Positions 1-12,800 of a DNA stretch of 64,000 nt are shown here, one piece after another; position 1 is the first letter of the stretch; each line of letters begins with the position of its first letter. A program made the translations under genes and the position numbers. Source of the stretch: Paraescarpia echinospica (Eukaryota > Annelida > Polychaeta > Sabellida > Siboglinidae); contig CM034543.1 of assembly GCA_020002185.1 (NCBI GenBank), positions 4,063,834 to 4,127,833 of the forward strand, read 5' to 3'. A model generated the notes under the pieces. That model saw nothing but the letters and a program-made list of their open reading frames with translations. It did no database searches and was not told the DNA's origin.

Positions 1-268
1 TGGCGCACTATGAAGATAGCATCTGTCATTCCCGTGTTTCTCTTGATTCCAAATTGCTGTTTTGACAGGTGTCCATCAGTGCTGTCTCCTACTCTTGTGA
101 GTATCATCTTACAAAACACTACCAGGAATAGAGATTAAGCTAATTGTACAGTCTGTAAGACAACAGTCATTCAACACTAGTCTGTAACGACACCTGTATA
201 ATAACAGGCTGTAACATAACATCAGTCTGTCACACAACACTGGTGTAACCTTGTAAGACAACCCTCAC

Positions 269-3200
269 CTGTAGGCCTTGCCTCTCCACTTGTAGGACTG
301 GGCCGAATCAGGGTTGATCTTGATGGCCTGGTCGCAGTCGCGGATCGCCGCATTCGGCTTCTCCAGGCGGATGTAGGCACTGCAGACAAGGACAGCTCAC
401 ACACATGGTAGAGTACAGCAAGTGTGGCAGCTTACATGACTTAGACAACTGCAGGGTGGGGGCAGAGGCAGGCGTTTGGGTTCAGATTGAGTGCTGAGAA
501 GTCAGAGGTGAATGTCAGACATCATAATACTTCTGTAATTACAAGTTGCTACCACAGTAATTTTGCCGACATCTGACATCATGACACAGTCATCCTGTGC
601 CAGTTACCATTTCATTAGAGTTTCGAGTTACCTGCATTGACACAGTTTCAGAGTTGGGGAAAATGAACAAGATATGAGTTATAGTGCATTAGGTGCATGC
701 TGCCACATGGGCGGAGGTGATTACCTGGCTCTCTTGGCATACAACAAGGCTGACTTAGGGTTGTCTTTGATGGCCTCGGTGAAGGCCTTCACTGCTTCCT
801 CCAAGTTGCCTGCAACAGAGCATCTCACGTCCAGAACAGGTTTCCTGCATGATGGCAGAGCTATTCAATGTATCGCGTACGTTAGTTCAGTAATGAACTA
901 CATATGATGGAGCCATCAAAGTACTGCACTTTGAAGACGATTGCTTCAGTTAAAGCAATGTAACACGCCTTGTTTGTTTGGTTTTTAACACAATTGGAAT
1001 GATTCTTTGGTGCAACAATCAAATTGCGAACACTGCTTAGGGCTTATTGAACACAATTTGGCAGCAGTAAATCTGTGATGAACACTGCATGTCCATCCTG
1101 ATTATATCTACAATTAATATTATATATTTCCTAGAAAGTTAATAAATTATTATTGTTGATCTTATGACAGAAATGTACCTGTGTGTGATAAGTGTATGTT
1201 TTGAACTGTGCTTGATTTCTAACCTGCTCACTGTCTGAGACAATGTGAATTGCATGTAATAAGTAGATACCTTCAGACAGGGCTGCCAAGGCCTCTGATC
1301 TCTTCTCTGCCGACTTCTCCACCATCTCATCAGTTGGCTGGAGAAAGAGAACCAACATACAGTCAGACGGGGTGGAACGTTGGGCTGCTCCAGTTCACTC
1401 AACTGTATGAATGAGTACCTGGCTATAGACAGTGGTGGATATTTATGTACGAATAGTCTTCGCACACTGATTAAAGCGCTGGATGCTTCCCAGAGAAATC
1501 GAGGTGCTGTTCGATTGAACAAGTTTGCCAGGGAGTAAAGTGCCAAGCATTTTGAGCAGTCCTGGGGACTGGATACTGCGCTATACAAGAACAAACCTAG
1601 TTTTTTTACATACGTAGCTCCCCATAATCTATCACATCTGCAAAACTGGAATGAATATCTGTATATATTTGTTTGAGATATACAACACAAATCGCCTCAC
1701 GACTGCGGAAATAACTCAGACCTAAATATAACTGATTTTGGTGACTAGAAATTGCCTGTTGAGAAATGCAAAACCGTATCGAGTTGAGCTTAGAACAAAT
1801 GCCTGTGCCACGCACTGAGTACTTCAGCCAAGAAGGGGTGGTTTTGTAAGTTCACAAAGTGTTGTACTGTTTTCACTAATACATAGTCTGGGACTTGGCT
1901 TCCAAACCACAGCCAATGACCACCAGATTCAACCGGTGCAACATGGTGGCCAATACATCATGCACCACGCTGCCCAGTTCTCAGATCCACAATAACGTGC
2001 ATTGGTATATGTTCAACTCAATAGGTGGCGCCACTGTATTAGTTTATTTCCCCTGCTGTACACGGTGACATCATACCCACCACGCACCTGCTAAGTATTG
2101 CTACAAGTTTGTTGGACTTTGCGAACACCTTGTTTCTGATTAGTGAAACCAGTTGAATTATTACATACAAAACATAATGACAACTTACTTCGATTGAATC
2201 ATCCCCCATTTCCTGCGGGGGGTCATTGTCTGGGGCGATGACCCCCTCGTTGTCAATGTCTGTCAAATAAAAGAATGAGTAAAGTGAAAGGTGATTCTTG
2301 TTGAATAGGAAACAGTGAAGATCAAACCATTGTCTAGCAAGACAGAAGGATGCCTACTACTACTACAAGATCTACAAATCAAGTTTAGAATTATGAAATG
2401 TTTGTATGTTTTCACGTCTGTAATGTTCCTAAAAAGCTGTGAACGAAGCAAATTATGTATTGATTGTGTGAATCTTAGCATTGTGAATATGTTTAAAACC
2501 AGAACTATGATATGGACAGGCTACACATGTGTATAAGTTATAGTTTACTGAATCAATCAGATTAATTTTCAACAGTAAATCCATACAAAATACATGACAG
2601 TAAACTGTCGCTAGTACAGTTCACATGATCCTGATATGATGTATACTGATAAGTAATATTCTGATGCAACTCTTGCATAAAACCCAGTCTCATCCAATAA
2701 GTCTATCATATTACCCAGGTCACTCTCTTCCGATTCCATCTCCTCTTCTGATTCCGGGGTCTTGGCATTCGGTGCACTCCCAGATTCCTCTGCTGGCTTC
2801 CCATCTCCCTTGCCCTCTTCAGCTTCCGGTGCTGGACTCGGCAATGTCGCACCAAGACTACAGAAACCAGGACATGTTTCACAGTAAATCACTTTTACAA
2901 GCAACACCTGGGTGCACTTGCAAGGACTTTGTAAAACAGAGGCTGTACAAAGGTCGATTGTGTCACCATCTACCTTGGGTAATCAAATGCCTTTTATTTT
3001 TTTAAGTCTGCCCATTTGGACAATTCACGACTGATAACAAATGTAATGTTTGATAAGTAGAAGTAATTAGCAGAAAGCACTCTACTGCAGGCTTGTTAGC
3101 CTCCTCTCAGATAATTATTGCGATTTTCTAGAATTACTCTTTGATACTGGGCATGGGCATTTGGTTGCCATAGTGACGACTGGCAAAGACAGCAATTAGG

Positions 3201-3420
3201 ACAAAGTACAGCTGATTCAGGGAACTGTGTATTGCGTAGGACATCTTTCTGAGGCAGTGTAGTCAGCTACCACCTGCGAGGATGGAGCCTCACACAACAG
3301 TGTCACTCACCTCTCAAGCCAGTCTTTGAAGAAGACCAGCTCTGGATTATGCAAGACGTCTGGCGTGGCTTTGCATAGCTGCACAAAGCCCTTCAGCAAT
3401 GTCAGCTGGTCCTTGTCCAT
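269..3420 (-). CDS. ST13: ST13 (Hsc70-interacting protein, Hip), 5' six coding exons; rest lies beyond the left edge
   Basis: Hip is a cytosolic Hsp70 co-chaperone that binds the ATPase domain of Hsc70 through TPR repeats. Exons read on the minus strand: 3311-3420 (starts [16 protein letters not shown], ends FFKDWLE), 2715-2857 (acidic linker ending in EEESDL-like sequence), 2189-2259 ([21 protein letters not shown]), 1271-1337 ([20 protein letters not shown]), 725-809 ([23 protein letters not shown] 1) and 269-379 ([23 protein letters not shown] 2). Each boundary has AG/GT dinucleotides and the phases join. The start is the first ATG of the conserved N-terminal dimerisation segment. The third TPR, the charged region and the GGMP/Sti1 C-terminus are outside the window. 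It is divergent to XPNPEP3. Identity rests on recognised conserved sequence and is very likely correct. Confidence 0.93.
1500..1606 (+). repeat. SINE 3'-tail fragment in ST13 intron
   Basis: The stretch containing CCAGGGAGTAAAGTG, TTTTGAGCAGTCCTG and ACTGGATACTGCGCTATA, ending near a T-run, closely matches the 3' half of the SINE at 54430-54540. Only the tail is present here. It sits in the ST13 intron between exons 1271-1337 and 2189-2259. Confidence 0.6.
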
Positions 3421-3560
3421 TGTATCTGCAAACAGTAAAATTAACACTTAACCCTATATCATTATAAATGTTAAAATAAATCATAACAGTGACATCACCT
3501 ACAAATCTAACAGAAATAATGTAGAGCTCTGTAAGAAGCCATGAAATGAACTCTGGATGT

Positions 3561-3684
3561 CTTTGTCGAGTATTTCAATGCTGCTGATGGTGTGGTAGGG
3601 ACAGATATTCTCAGTCGCCATACTTTGTCGAGTATTTCAATGCTGCTGATGGTATGGCAGGGACAGATATTCTCAGTCACCATA
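3561..3684. repeat. Two-copy tandem duplication, 62-bp unit
   Basis: Copies at 3561-3622 and 3623-3684 both begin CTTTGTCGAGTATTTCAATG and differ at only a few positions. They lie just upstream of the ST13 start. The rest of 3421-4080 shows no gene that I recognise. Confidence 0.85.
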
Positions 3685-4082
3685 CTTTTAGTCTTAGCCC
3701 AAGTTTAAATGGCATTTGTCTGAACTCTTATATTTAGATAACTAGTACCGAACTGACTACCCGGTAACTTATTATATGACCATTGCTCCAGAACGAATAG
3801 TCACACTCTCATACATATATTTTTCAGAATGTTTGGACATAAGCGTATGCCGCAGAATTATTTCCCGGCCATCAGCCATGTCCTCCATTGCCCTCAAATA
3901 AAAATGTTTGAGTTTATTTATTGACATGACCGAATGTATATGTAGTGTATCCGAGTGACTAGATACTGAATTGTGTGTACTAACAAAAACACCCGTCCTC
4001 TGGATGGTGTTATACATAAATAGCAGTGATATATAGATGCAAATGTTAGTTTCCTGAAATATGTGGAACTTGCAACTAAGCA

Positions 4083-4860
4083 AGATTTCTTTAGCAATGC
4101 TCTGAATGCAGACATGGATTCGATTCTAGGAAAGCTGCAGCAACAGCCTTGTGATGTCTGTTTCAGCAAATGGTGAAGTCTTTCTTGGCATCAGTCATCC
4201 ATGACCTTGAGAGACAATATGGGAGGTATTTTCATGTCAACGTAACGGAAGATCTCAAAAGACAAACGGAATCAGCAAAGTCCCACAATATGGATTCGGA
4301 AGAAGTCATGGGAATGTTCTCTGCTGCGCAGCAAAGGACACCAAATGCCAATCTCCATTTCATCTGAGCATCTAAAATCCAGGCACAAAAGAACTGTGTG
4401 ACCGAGTTCCTTGACAGCCAGTCAGTGGAACAATGAGACAAGGTAATTGCATTTGCCATATCATTCGCCAGAAAACTCGAGTCAGGAAAAAAAAACAGAA
4501 GGAGGAAATGTTGGCAGAACTACCCTGGAGAAGTGTTCAAAAGAGGCAAAAAGAAAAACATGACTGAATTGAACAAGATTGAGAAGAAATTGAAAGCACT
4601 GAACAGTACAGCTGATCTGCCAGTTGCGTTCCCAGAACTTGACAGCCACAAAATAGAACTTACTGAAATCTTAGAAGACCGATGCATTGGACGAGAACAC
4701 CATGCATTCCTGGCACGATGATGAGACCCAAGAAAAGAGTGTATTGTGGCAGGATTGAAAAAAAACTTTAAAATGGACTGATGTATGAAGTTGGCCACCG
4801 GGAAACAACTGAAGATTATGAGAATGGTGAGGACTATGAGCTGGTCGTTCTGTAATTCCC
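4083..4860 (+). pseudogene. Degenerate TE-like ORF, family not named
   Basis: An open stretch from 4170 contains DLERQYGRYFHVNVTEDLKR and DSEEVMGMFSAAQQRTPNAN. It is followed in shifting frames by fragments rich in Lys and Glu (about 4440-4720) and an acidic tail (about 4780-4850). The amino-acid composition and persistence over several frames suggest an old coding region with multiple frameshifts. I associate this type of sequence with repeated, unnamed invertebrate proteins, but I cannot name the domain, so treat it as a relic of unknown function. Confidence 0.4.
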
Positions 4861-4869
4861 ATTATGGTA

Positions 4870-7829
4870 AGTAGATTTATTTGGTACATTTTATAGGTAA
4901 GTCAGTTTAAACGATTGCTTATATTTGGACCTCAGGTCAGTTAGAAATGTGTGCACACCTTTTAATAATGGAAATTTATGTTGCACACAACGTTTATGAC
5001 GATTGTTGTGTGCTTGGACTGTCCCTTCCATAGAGACACAAAGTCATTATCCTTATAATTACTCTAATTAACTATTATTTTCAGGAGTTTTATGGGGGGT
5101 TACTTGGATTTAAACCAGCAATATTTAACCTTTTTTTTGGCTCTGTTACCCTTTGACTGAGCCAACGAAACCATAATTACTCCTCCATTTTTAAATACCA
5201 AACTCGAGAAAGGATATTAATTTTTTAGAAAGAATATATATTTAGTCGAACTGATATAATTTTATTTATTATTAATATTATTTAATATAACATTAGCGAT
5301 ACCTTGGTTCCCTAATCTCTAGTAAGATCAAATGTACGGCAAGCAATACTTTACAGATAAAAGTTCATGCATGGCTGACGTTGCATCTTCTTGATAGGGT
5401 TTGAGATCCGAGGCTTAGTCACAGCTAGAACACACCGCAGGTCATCCATGGTAAACAGCAAGATCCAATGTATCTCTCATATCTTGGTTTTAATGTTGAC
5501 CTTTGACTTTGTAGAAATGCCAGTTTTCCGCAGTAGTGCACTGGGATGAAGATAGCGAGTGCTCTGTCAGAGAAGCGAATTGGGTGTAATCATTTGGTCA
5601 GCTTTTTGTCAGAAAGTTACCAGGTCAGAATCCCGAAAGGCTTCTTTCAGCATGCTATCTTCTGGCAAGCCAAAGAACTCGTCTTTCGTCTTTGACGTAT
5701 CCGTCATCCATTGAAATAGTACCAAAATTCATGCATTCTTCTCAGTGTTCCAGACCCGGGAAATACCCATGGATGGCCACTTCCATGGAATAAATTATAT
5801 CATCAGCAAACGTTTGTTCTATTCAAGTGGCATTGATAACTTGGATACCTCATTAGCCTGAACTTTATGTTGGTAAAGATGGATCTGAAAAGGTAGCTGG
5901 AAACCTTGCATTGAAATGTGAAAATATTCATAATATTCACCTGACTGATTTCACATGTAAAAGATGTACAGTGCAGCCCAGCTTTTTAATAAATGTACGG
6001 CTTCTTGGTCCGACAGCATCACCTGAACTTTTGGTCTGTAGCAGCCCCCCTTTCTAAGAACACCATGATGTTTTCTCTTAATTCGAACACACTATTGCAA
6101 CACGACATGGTAGACAGTTCAAAAAGCAGATTCGCCTTTCAGGTACAAGCCATTGTGCACAATAGACAACATGTTTATTCATTCAATTGAAGCGCAAAGC
6201 ATCTAGGTGTTTGCTTAAACGTCTGCAACTTAAATGGCCTGATCCAAAAATTTTGTCTCAGATATTCAGTTTTAACGGTTGTGTCCTAAAGTGATATGTG
6301 GTTCATCTAAGATCCTTTCCAATTGTGAGTTATTACTTCCAGTATGAGCCAATGAGATGTTCTTAACTCCTGGTGTGTCATTTCATGACCCATTTTCAAT
6401 GTGCCGTGCCACAAAAGTGTTGTTGTTGTTGATGAATTAGTTTGTGAAATATTTATACTTTCAAAAGCTTGTTTTACCCATTGAAAAAGCCCGAATTAAC
6501 TCCAAGGGGGTAATTACCCCCCAGGTTAAATACTGCTGATTTAAACAGATTCCTTCAAGCTTACAAAAGCTGCAGGAATTTTGCAAAATGGTGAAGAATT
6601 AAGAAAGCTACAAACGTTTTTCTATGAATGCAGCAATGCAATTGCAATCACACGTTCTTCTATTTTACAGTTAATTATTGGAACAAAAACAATCGTTATA
6701 TGTAAACTTCAAAAATCCACAACTCTCTTATTTTTCCATGTAATGCAACAATATTGGTATCATTTTTTGGTGTTTTCCTCCTCTTTCAAATTACCTTAAT
6801 TCCACTGAATTTGGACAATCTTGCATTTTTTAGTCACATACAGGTGTATATAACGTGGTGTGATCGATGGAGGGTTAGTGCTAGGACATAGTTTAAGCCG
6901 TTTAGTTTTAAGTTGTGACTGTCAAACTAGGAAACAGAAAAGGTAAATTTATATGAATAAAAAAAATTCAAAACGTTGGTAGAACTGTATATAACTTATA
7001 AGTGTATTGTTAGCACTTATTTATATGGTGACAATACCATCACAGAGACCAGCGTTTGAGATGTCACGACACTGTCTTAAATTAGTGTGTAATGTCAATG
7101 CAACCGTGCATGACATGGGCCCAAGCCAGAAGGTACACGGTCCGAAGCCGGAGCATTGTCCGTATTTTTTTACCCGTCTGCCTCCAGTTCTGGTAAATTC
7201 TCGTGCCGTCCTCGTACTAGTTCGCTTGAGACGACGCAATATAACGATACACCACAGCTTTTGTCGTGGGACCTGCAATAATGTTTCCCCACAGGCACAA
7301 AGTAAAGGAAATGGGCAAGTCAACTGTATATTTTGTGCAAACAATAAAACATTGCACTTTCCAACCAAACACGAAAATACCCACCAGAAATTCACTCTAC
7401 TTTTCCTAGACCAGCGTGCGTTGCGGGAAGATGCCAAACTAGAATGCGGATTAATATCCGGAGCACGACAGTACCACTATCAAATACGGATCTGAACCCG
7501 GCTACTACACACATACATTCGATTAAAACCGATTTTATTTCATTCACATGACTATGTCACAGTTAACAGTATAAACGTGGTAAAATATGAATTATAAAAG
7601 TGACACTTACTTGGCACTGATAACGTAGTCTCCGCCTAGGATAACTCTAAAAACCATTACGATTAATATTCAAATGGGATATGTTTCCGCTTCAGCCACC
7701 AGCTAACTCCCTTATATGGAAGTAAAAAGGGAGCCGAGTATGTAAGTTTCCGCTTCTGGTACATAGCCTCTCCATAGACAAGATCCTAACTTAACCTCCA
7801 TGATGTACACCATGGATACTGGGCACCTT
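4870..7829. other. No recognisable gene; AT-rich TE debris
   Basis: Only short, frame-inconsistent ORFs are present. The overlapping 138- and 162-codon readings at 7007-7495 on opposite strands have no domain I recognise. The block probably consists of old mobile-element remains. Confidence 0.5.
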
Positions 7830-9821
7830 GCGGCCCTAGGCTAATCCGTTAGGGACCGGGGAGCAGACTGGATCCCTTTGTAATACAACGGCCACCATGT
7901 TCAAGAAACCGAATGTTCGGCGATACAGGAAAACTGGACAACCTCACGAAAGTGCCAACGTTCAAAAGCGGAGGAACGTCATGAGGAGCAGAGTTGGCCC
8001 CTGGCTGGAGGAAATGCCAACCAAAGGCGGAATAGCTATTTTAAAAGATGTTCTAGCGAGTGCCTATCGTATACAGCTATGATCCTCTAGGATCAATCGT
8101 ACCCACATGACGCGAGTACAAAAATAGAAACGGCCCCTAGTCTCGGCCTTGCCACACAATGGACAGCGATGTGGCATACGGGGTGTTAAGAATCTCCCGG
8201 TCAATGATCTGCAGTCAACATCCACAGAAAACATTCAGAAAATAAAGAAAAAGAAGATGTCCATCGCAACATGGAACATCAGGACACTACACCATGCAAG
8301 AAGATGTCCATCGCAACATGGAACATCAGGACATTAATTACCCAAGAAGGATAGTTCAAGCTGCTCCTAGATGAATAATCAAGAAATTCAATATCGCCAT
8401 AGCAGGCATATTGGAAACGCACCTGTGTTGTGACGTAGACACAGCATTCCAACAAAATGAATACACAATTATTCACTCTGGAAGAGATGGTGGTATCCAC
8501 AAACAAGGTGTGGCACTAATCATTTCGTTTGAATATGCGAACGGCCTGTTGTCCTATGAGGCCGTCTCTCCGAGGATGGTTAGTGTCAGGATCAAAACCA
8601 GAACTGGTGTCCAAACCATCATCCAGGTATATGCGCCAGACTGTTCTTATCCCGATAAACAGTATCAACCCTTCCTGGACCTACTGCAGTTAAAGATCAG
8701 TGCCATCCAACGGGGTGAAGAACTACAAGTACAAGGAGATTTCAATACAAAAGTAGTCGATGACCAACATTATTTCTGGCCAGAAACTGTTGGAGAATTT
8801 CAACTCGGTCATGTCAATAACAGAGGGCAACAACTACGTCAGTTGTGTGCAATACATGACCTGGTCATTGCCAACAGAGTATTTCAACATTTCAATACCA
8901 GAAGAGCCACATAGGTATATCCAAATGGACGAACTTTAAGCCAAATAGACTACATTTTGTCCAGAACAAATTTAAAGGCCAGCTAAAGAATTTTAGAACG
9001 TACCGATCAGCGGAACTTGGATCAGATCACTTCCTTGTCATTGCAAACCTATACATCAAACCATGTACTTCAAAACCACAGAGGAAGGTAGTGATCGATA
9101 TGATGTGGACAAGCTTCAAAATAATAAAGAAACAAACCATCTGTTCCAGATCAAGATTGGTGAAGTCTTTGAATCACTATTGATTCTTGGTAATAGACCA
9201 GTGGAGGACAAATTGTTAGATTTCAAATAAAAAACAAATTAAATCACAGAAAAGGTGGTTGGCTTCAGACACAGAAAACATACAACCAATTTTCCATCAG
9301 TTACAGCTACCGATTGTGTAAGGAAAGGAGAAAAGCCCGCATAGAATATTTGAAGAACACATCAAATAACGAGAAATATACAGAGACAAGAACAGACTAG
9401 TGAAGAATTCACAAGAGAAAAGAGCTTAAGGAAAATATAAAACACTTGGAACAGGACTTCAAGAAAAACAATGCACATAACCTGTTCAGACTTCAGAAAT
9501 GCGCAAAAATACCACCATCAAACTATAGAGCAATTAGCTTAATATCTCTCTGTTCCTGGTAAAGTGTTTTGTAAGATGATACTCACAAGAATAGAAGACA
9601 CCATTTATGTACACCTGTCGAAACAGGATTTTGGATTCAGGAGAACCATGGGAACGATAGATGTTATCTTCATAGTGCGCAAGAACTAATCTCAATTTTG
9701 TGGACTTAAAGGCCGCATTTGACACCATTTGGAGGAATGCATTATGGAAGGTGCTGAGATCTATTGGGGTGGACCCCAAAATGACATCACTGATTGAAGT
9801 CATGTACGAGAATGTTCTATA
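7830..9821 (+). pseudogene. Decayed RTE/CFDP2-type non-LTR retrotransposon (endonuclease + partial reverse transcriptase)
   Basis: The endonuclease starts near MSIATWNIRTL (8257) and continues in the open stretch 8411-8914, which has the AP-endonuclease signature QGDFNTKVV; a QIDYI motif follows near 8940. Downstream the reading is frameshifted. Reverse-transcriptase pieces are visible as NYRAISLIS (about 9519-9545) and DLKAAFDTIWR, the motif-A region (about 9703-9735). A 35-bp direct duplication at 8251-8285 and 8299-8333 interrupts the endonuclease start. The element stops abruptly at about 9821, where the 53-bp minisatellite begins, so RT motifs B and C and the 3' end are missing. The RTE assignment rests on the style of the endonuclease; a related clade is possible. 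It is certainly not functional. Confidence 0.7.
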
Positions 9822-12800
9822 TTCCCTCTCACTGGTCTTACACTGCTGTCTCCACCAACTGTCTCCCCTCTATCTTCCCCCTCACTGTTCTTACACTGCT
9901 GTCTCCAACAACTGTCTCCCCTCTATCTTCCCACTCACTGGTCTTACACTGCTGTCTCCACAAACTGTCTCCCCTCTATCTTCCCTCTCACTGGTCTTGC
10001 ACTGCTGTCTTCACTAACTGTCTCCACTCTATCTTTCCCCTCACTGTTCTTACACTGCTGTCTCCAACAACTGTCTCCCTTCTATTACCCCCCTCACTGG
10101 CCTTACACTGCTGCCTCCACCAACTGTCTCCCCTCTATCTTCCCTCTCACTGGTCTTACACTGCTCTCTCCAACAACTCTCTCCCCTCTATCTCCCCCCT
10201 CACTGGTCATACACTGCTGTCTCCACAAACTGTCTCCCCTCTATCTTCCCTCTCACTGGTCTTGCACTGCTGTTTCCACCAACTGTCTGCACTCTATCTT
10301 CCCTCTCACTGGTCTTGTACTGCTGTCTCCACCAACTGTCTGCACAATGTCTTCCCTCTCACTGGTCTTACACTGCTGTCCCCACCAACTGTCTCCCCTC
10401 TATCTTCCCTCTCACTGGTCTTGCACTGCTGTTTCGACCAACTGTCTGCACTCTGTCTTCCCTCTCACTGGTCTTGCACTGCTGTCTCCACCAACTGTCT
10501 GCACTCTGTCTTCCCTCTCACTGGTCTTGTACTGCTGTCTCCACCAACTGTCTGCACTCTGTCTTCCCTCTCACTGGTTTTGCACTGCTGATTCCACCAA
10601 CTGTCTCCCCTCTATCTTCCCTCTCACTGGTCTTGCACTGCTGTTTCCACCAACTGTCTGCACTCTGTCTTCCCTCTCACTGGTCTTGCACTGCTTTCTC
10701 CACCAACTGTCTGCACTCTGTCTTCCCTCTCACTGGTCTTGCACTGCTGTTTCCACCAACTGTCTCCCCTCTATCTTCCCTCTCACTGGTTTTGCACTGC
10801 TGTTTCCACCAACTGTCTGCACTCTGTCTTCCATCTGACTGGTCTTGCACTGCTGTTTCCACCAACTGTCTGCACCCTGTCTTCCCTCTCACTGGTCTTG
10901 CACTGCTGTCTCCACCGAATGTATGCACTCTGTCTTCCCTCTCACTGGTATTGCACTGCTCTCTCCACCAACTGTCTCCCCTCTATCCTCCCTCTCACTG
11001 GTCTTACACTGCTGTCTCCACCATCTGTATGCACTCTGTCTTCCCTCTCACTGGTCTTGCACTGCTGTCTCCACCAACTGTCTCCCCTCTATCTTCCCTC
11101 TCACTGGTCTTACACTGCTGTCTCCACCAACTGTCTCCTCTCTATATTCCCTCTCACTGGTCTTGCACTGCTGTCTCCACCAACTGTCTCCTCTCTATAT
11201 TCCCTCTCACTGGTCTTGCACTGCTGTTTACACCAACTGCCTCCCCTCTATCTTCCCTCTCACTGGTCTTACACTGCTGTTTCCACCAACTGTCTGCACT
11301 CTGTCTTCCATCTCACTGGTCTTGCACTGCTGTTTCCACCAACTGTCTGCACTCTGTCTTCCCTCTCACTGGTCTTGCAATGCTGTCTCCACCGAATATA
11401 TGCACTCTGTCTTCCCTCTCACTGGTCTTGCACTGCTATCTCCACCAACTGTCTCCCCTCTATCTTCCCTCTCACTGGTCTTACACTGCTGTCTCCACCA
11501 TCTGTATGCACTCTGTCTTCCCTCTCACTGGTCTTGCACTGCTGTCTCCACCAACTGTCTCCCCTCTATCTTCCCTCTCTTTGGTCTTACACTGCTGTCT
11601 CCACCAACTGTCTCCTCTCTATATTCCCTCTCACTGATCTTGCACTGCTGTTTCCACCAACTGTCTCCCCTCTATCTTCCCTCTCACTGGTCTTGCACTG
11701 CTGTTTCCATCAACTGTCTGCACTCTGTCTTCCCTCTGACTGGTCTTGCACTGCTGTTTCCACCAAATGTATGCACTCTGTCTTTCCTCTCACTGGTCTT
11801 GCACTGCTGTCTCCACCAACTGTCTCCCCTCTATCTTCCCACTCACTGGTTTTACACTGCTGTCTCCACCAACTGTCTCCCCTCTGTCTTCCCTCTCACT
11901 GGTCTTGCACTGCTGTCTTCACTAACTGTCTCCCCTCTACCTTTCCCGTCACTGGTCTTACACCGCTGCCTCCAACAACTATTTCCCCCCTCATTGGCCT
12001 TACACTGCTGCCTCCAACAACTGTCTCCCCTCTATCTTCCCTCTCACTGGTCTTACACTGCTCTCTCCACCAACTGTCTCCCCTCTATCTTCCCCCTCAC
12101 TGGTCATACACTGCTGTCTCCACCAACTGTCTCCCCTCTATCTTCCCTCTCACTGGTCTTGCACTGCTGTCTCCATCAACTGTCTCCCCTCTATCTTCCC
12201 TCTCACCGGTCTTGCAATGCTGTTTCCACCAACAGTCTGCACTCTGTCTTCCCTCTCACTGGTCTTGCACTGCTGTCTCCACCAACTGTCTGCAATCTAT
12301 CTTCCCTCTCACTGGTCTTGCACTGCTGTCTCCATCAACTGTCTCCCCTCTATCTTCCCTCTCACCGGTCTTGCAATGCTGTTTCCACCAACAGTCTGCA
12401 CTCTGTCTTCCCTCTCACTGGTCTTGCACTGCTGTCTCCACCAACTGTCTGCAATCTATCTTCCCTCTCACTGGTCTTGCACTGCTGTTTCCACCAACTG
12501 TCTCCTCTATCTTCCATCTCACTGGACTTGCACTGCTGTCTCCATCACCTGTCTCCCCTCTGTCTTCCCTCTAACTGGTCTTGCACTGCTGTCTCCACCA
12601 ACTTTCTGCACTCTGCTTTCCCTCTCACTGGTCTTGCACTGCTGTTTCCACCAACTGTCTCCCCTCTATCTTCCCTCTCACTGGTCTTGACCTGCTGTTT
12701 CCAACAACTGTCTGCACTCTGTCTTCCATCTCACTGGTCTTCCACTGCTGTTTCCACCAACTGTCTGCACTCTGTCTTCCCCCTCATTGGCCTTACACTG

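Noticed and set aside
7007..7495. 162-codon plus-strand ORF with an overlapping 138-codon minus-strand ORF
   Set aside because: No domain, no splice or promoter context, and both strands are equally open; no support for either.
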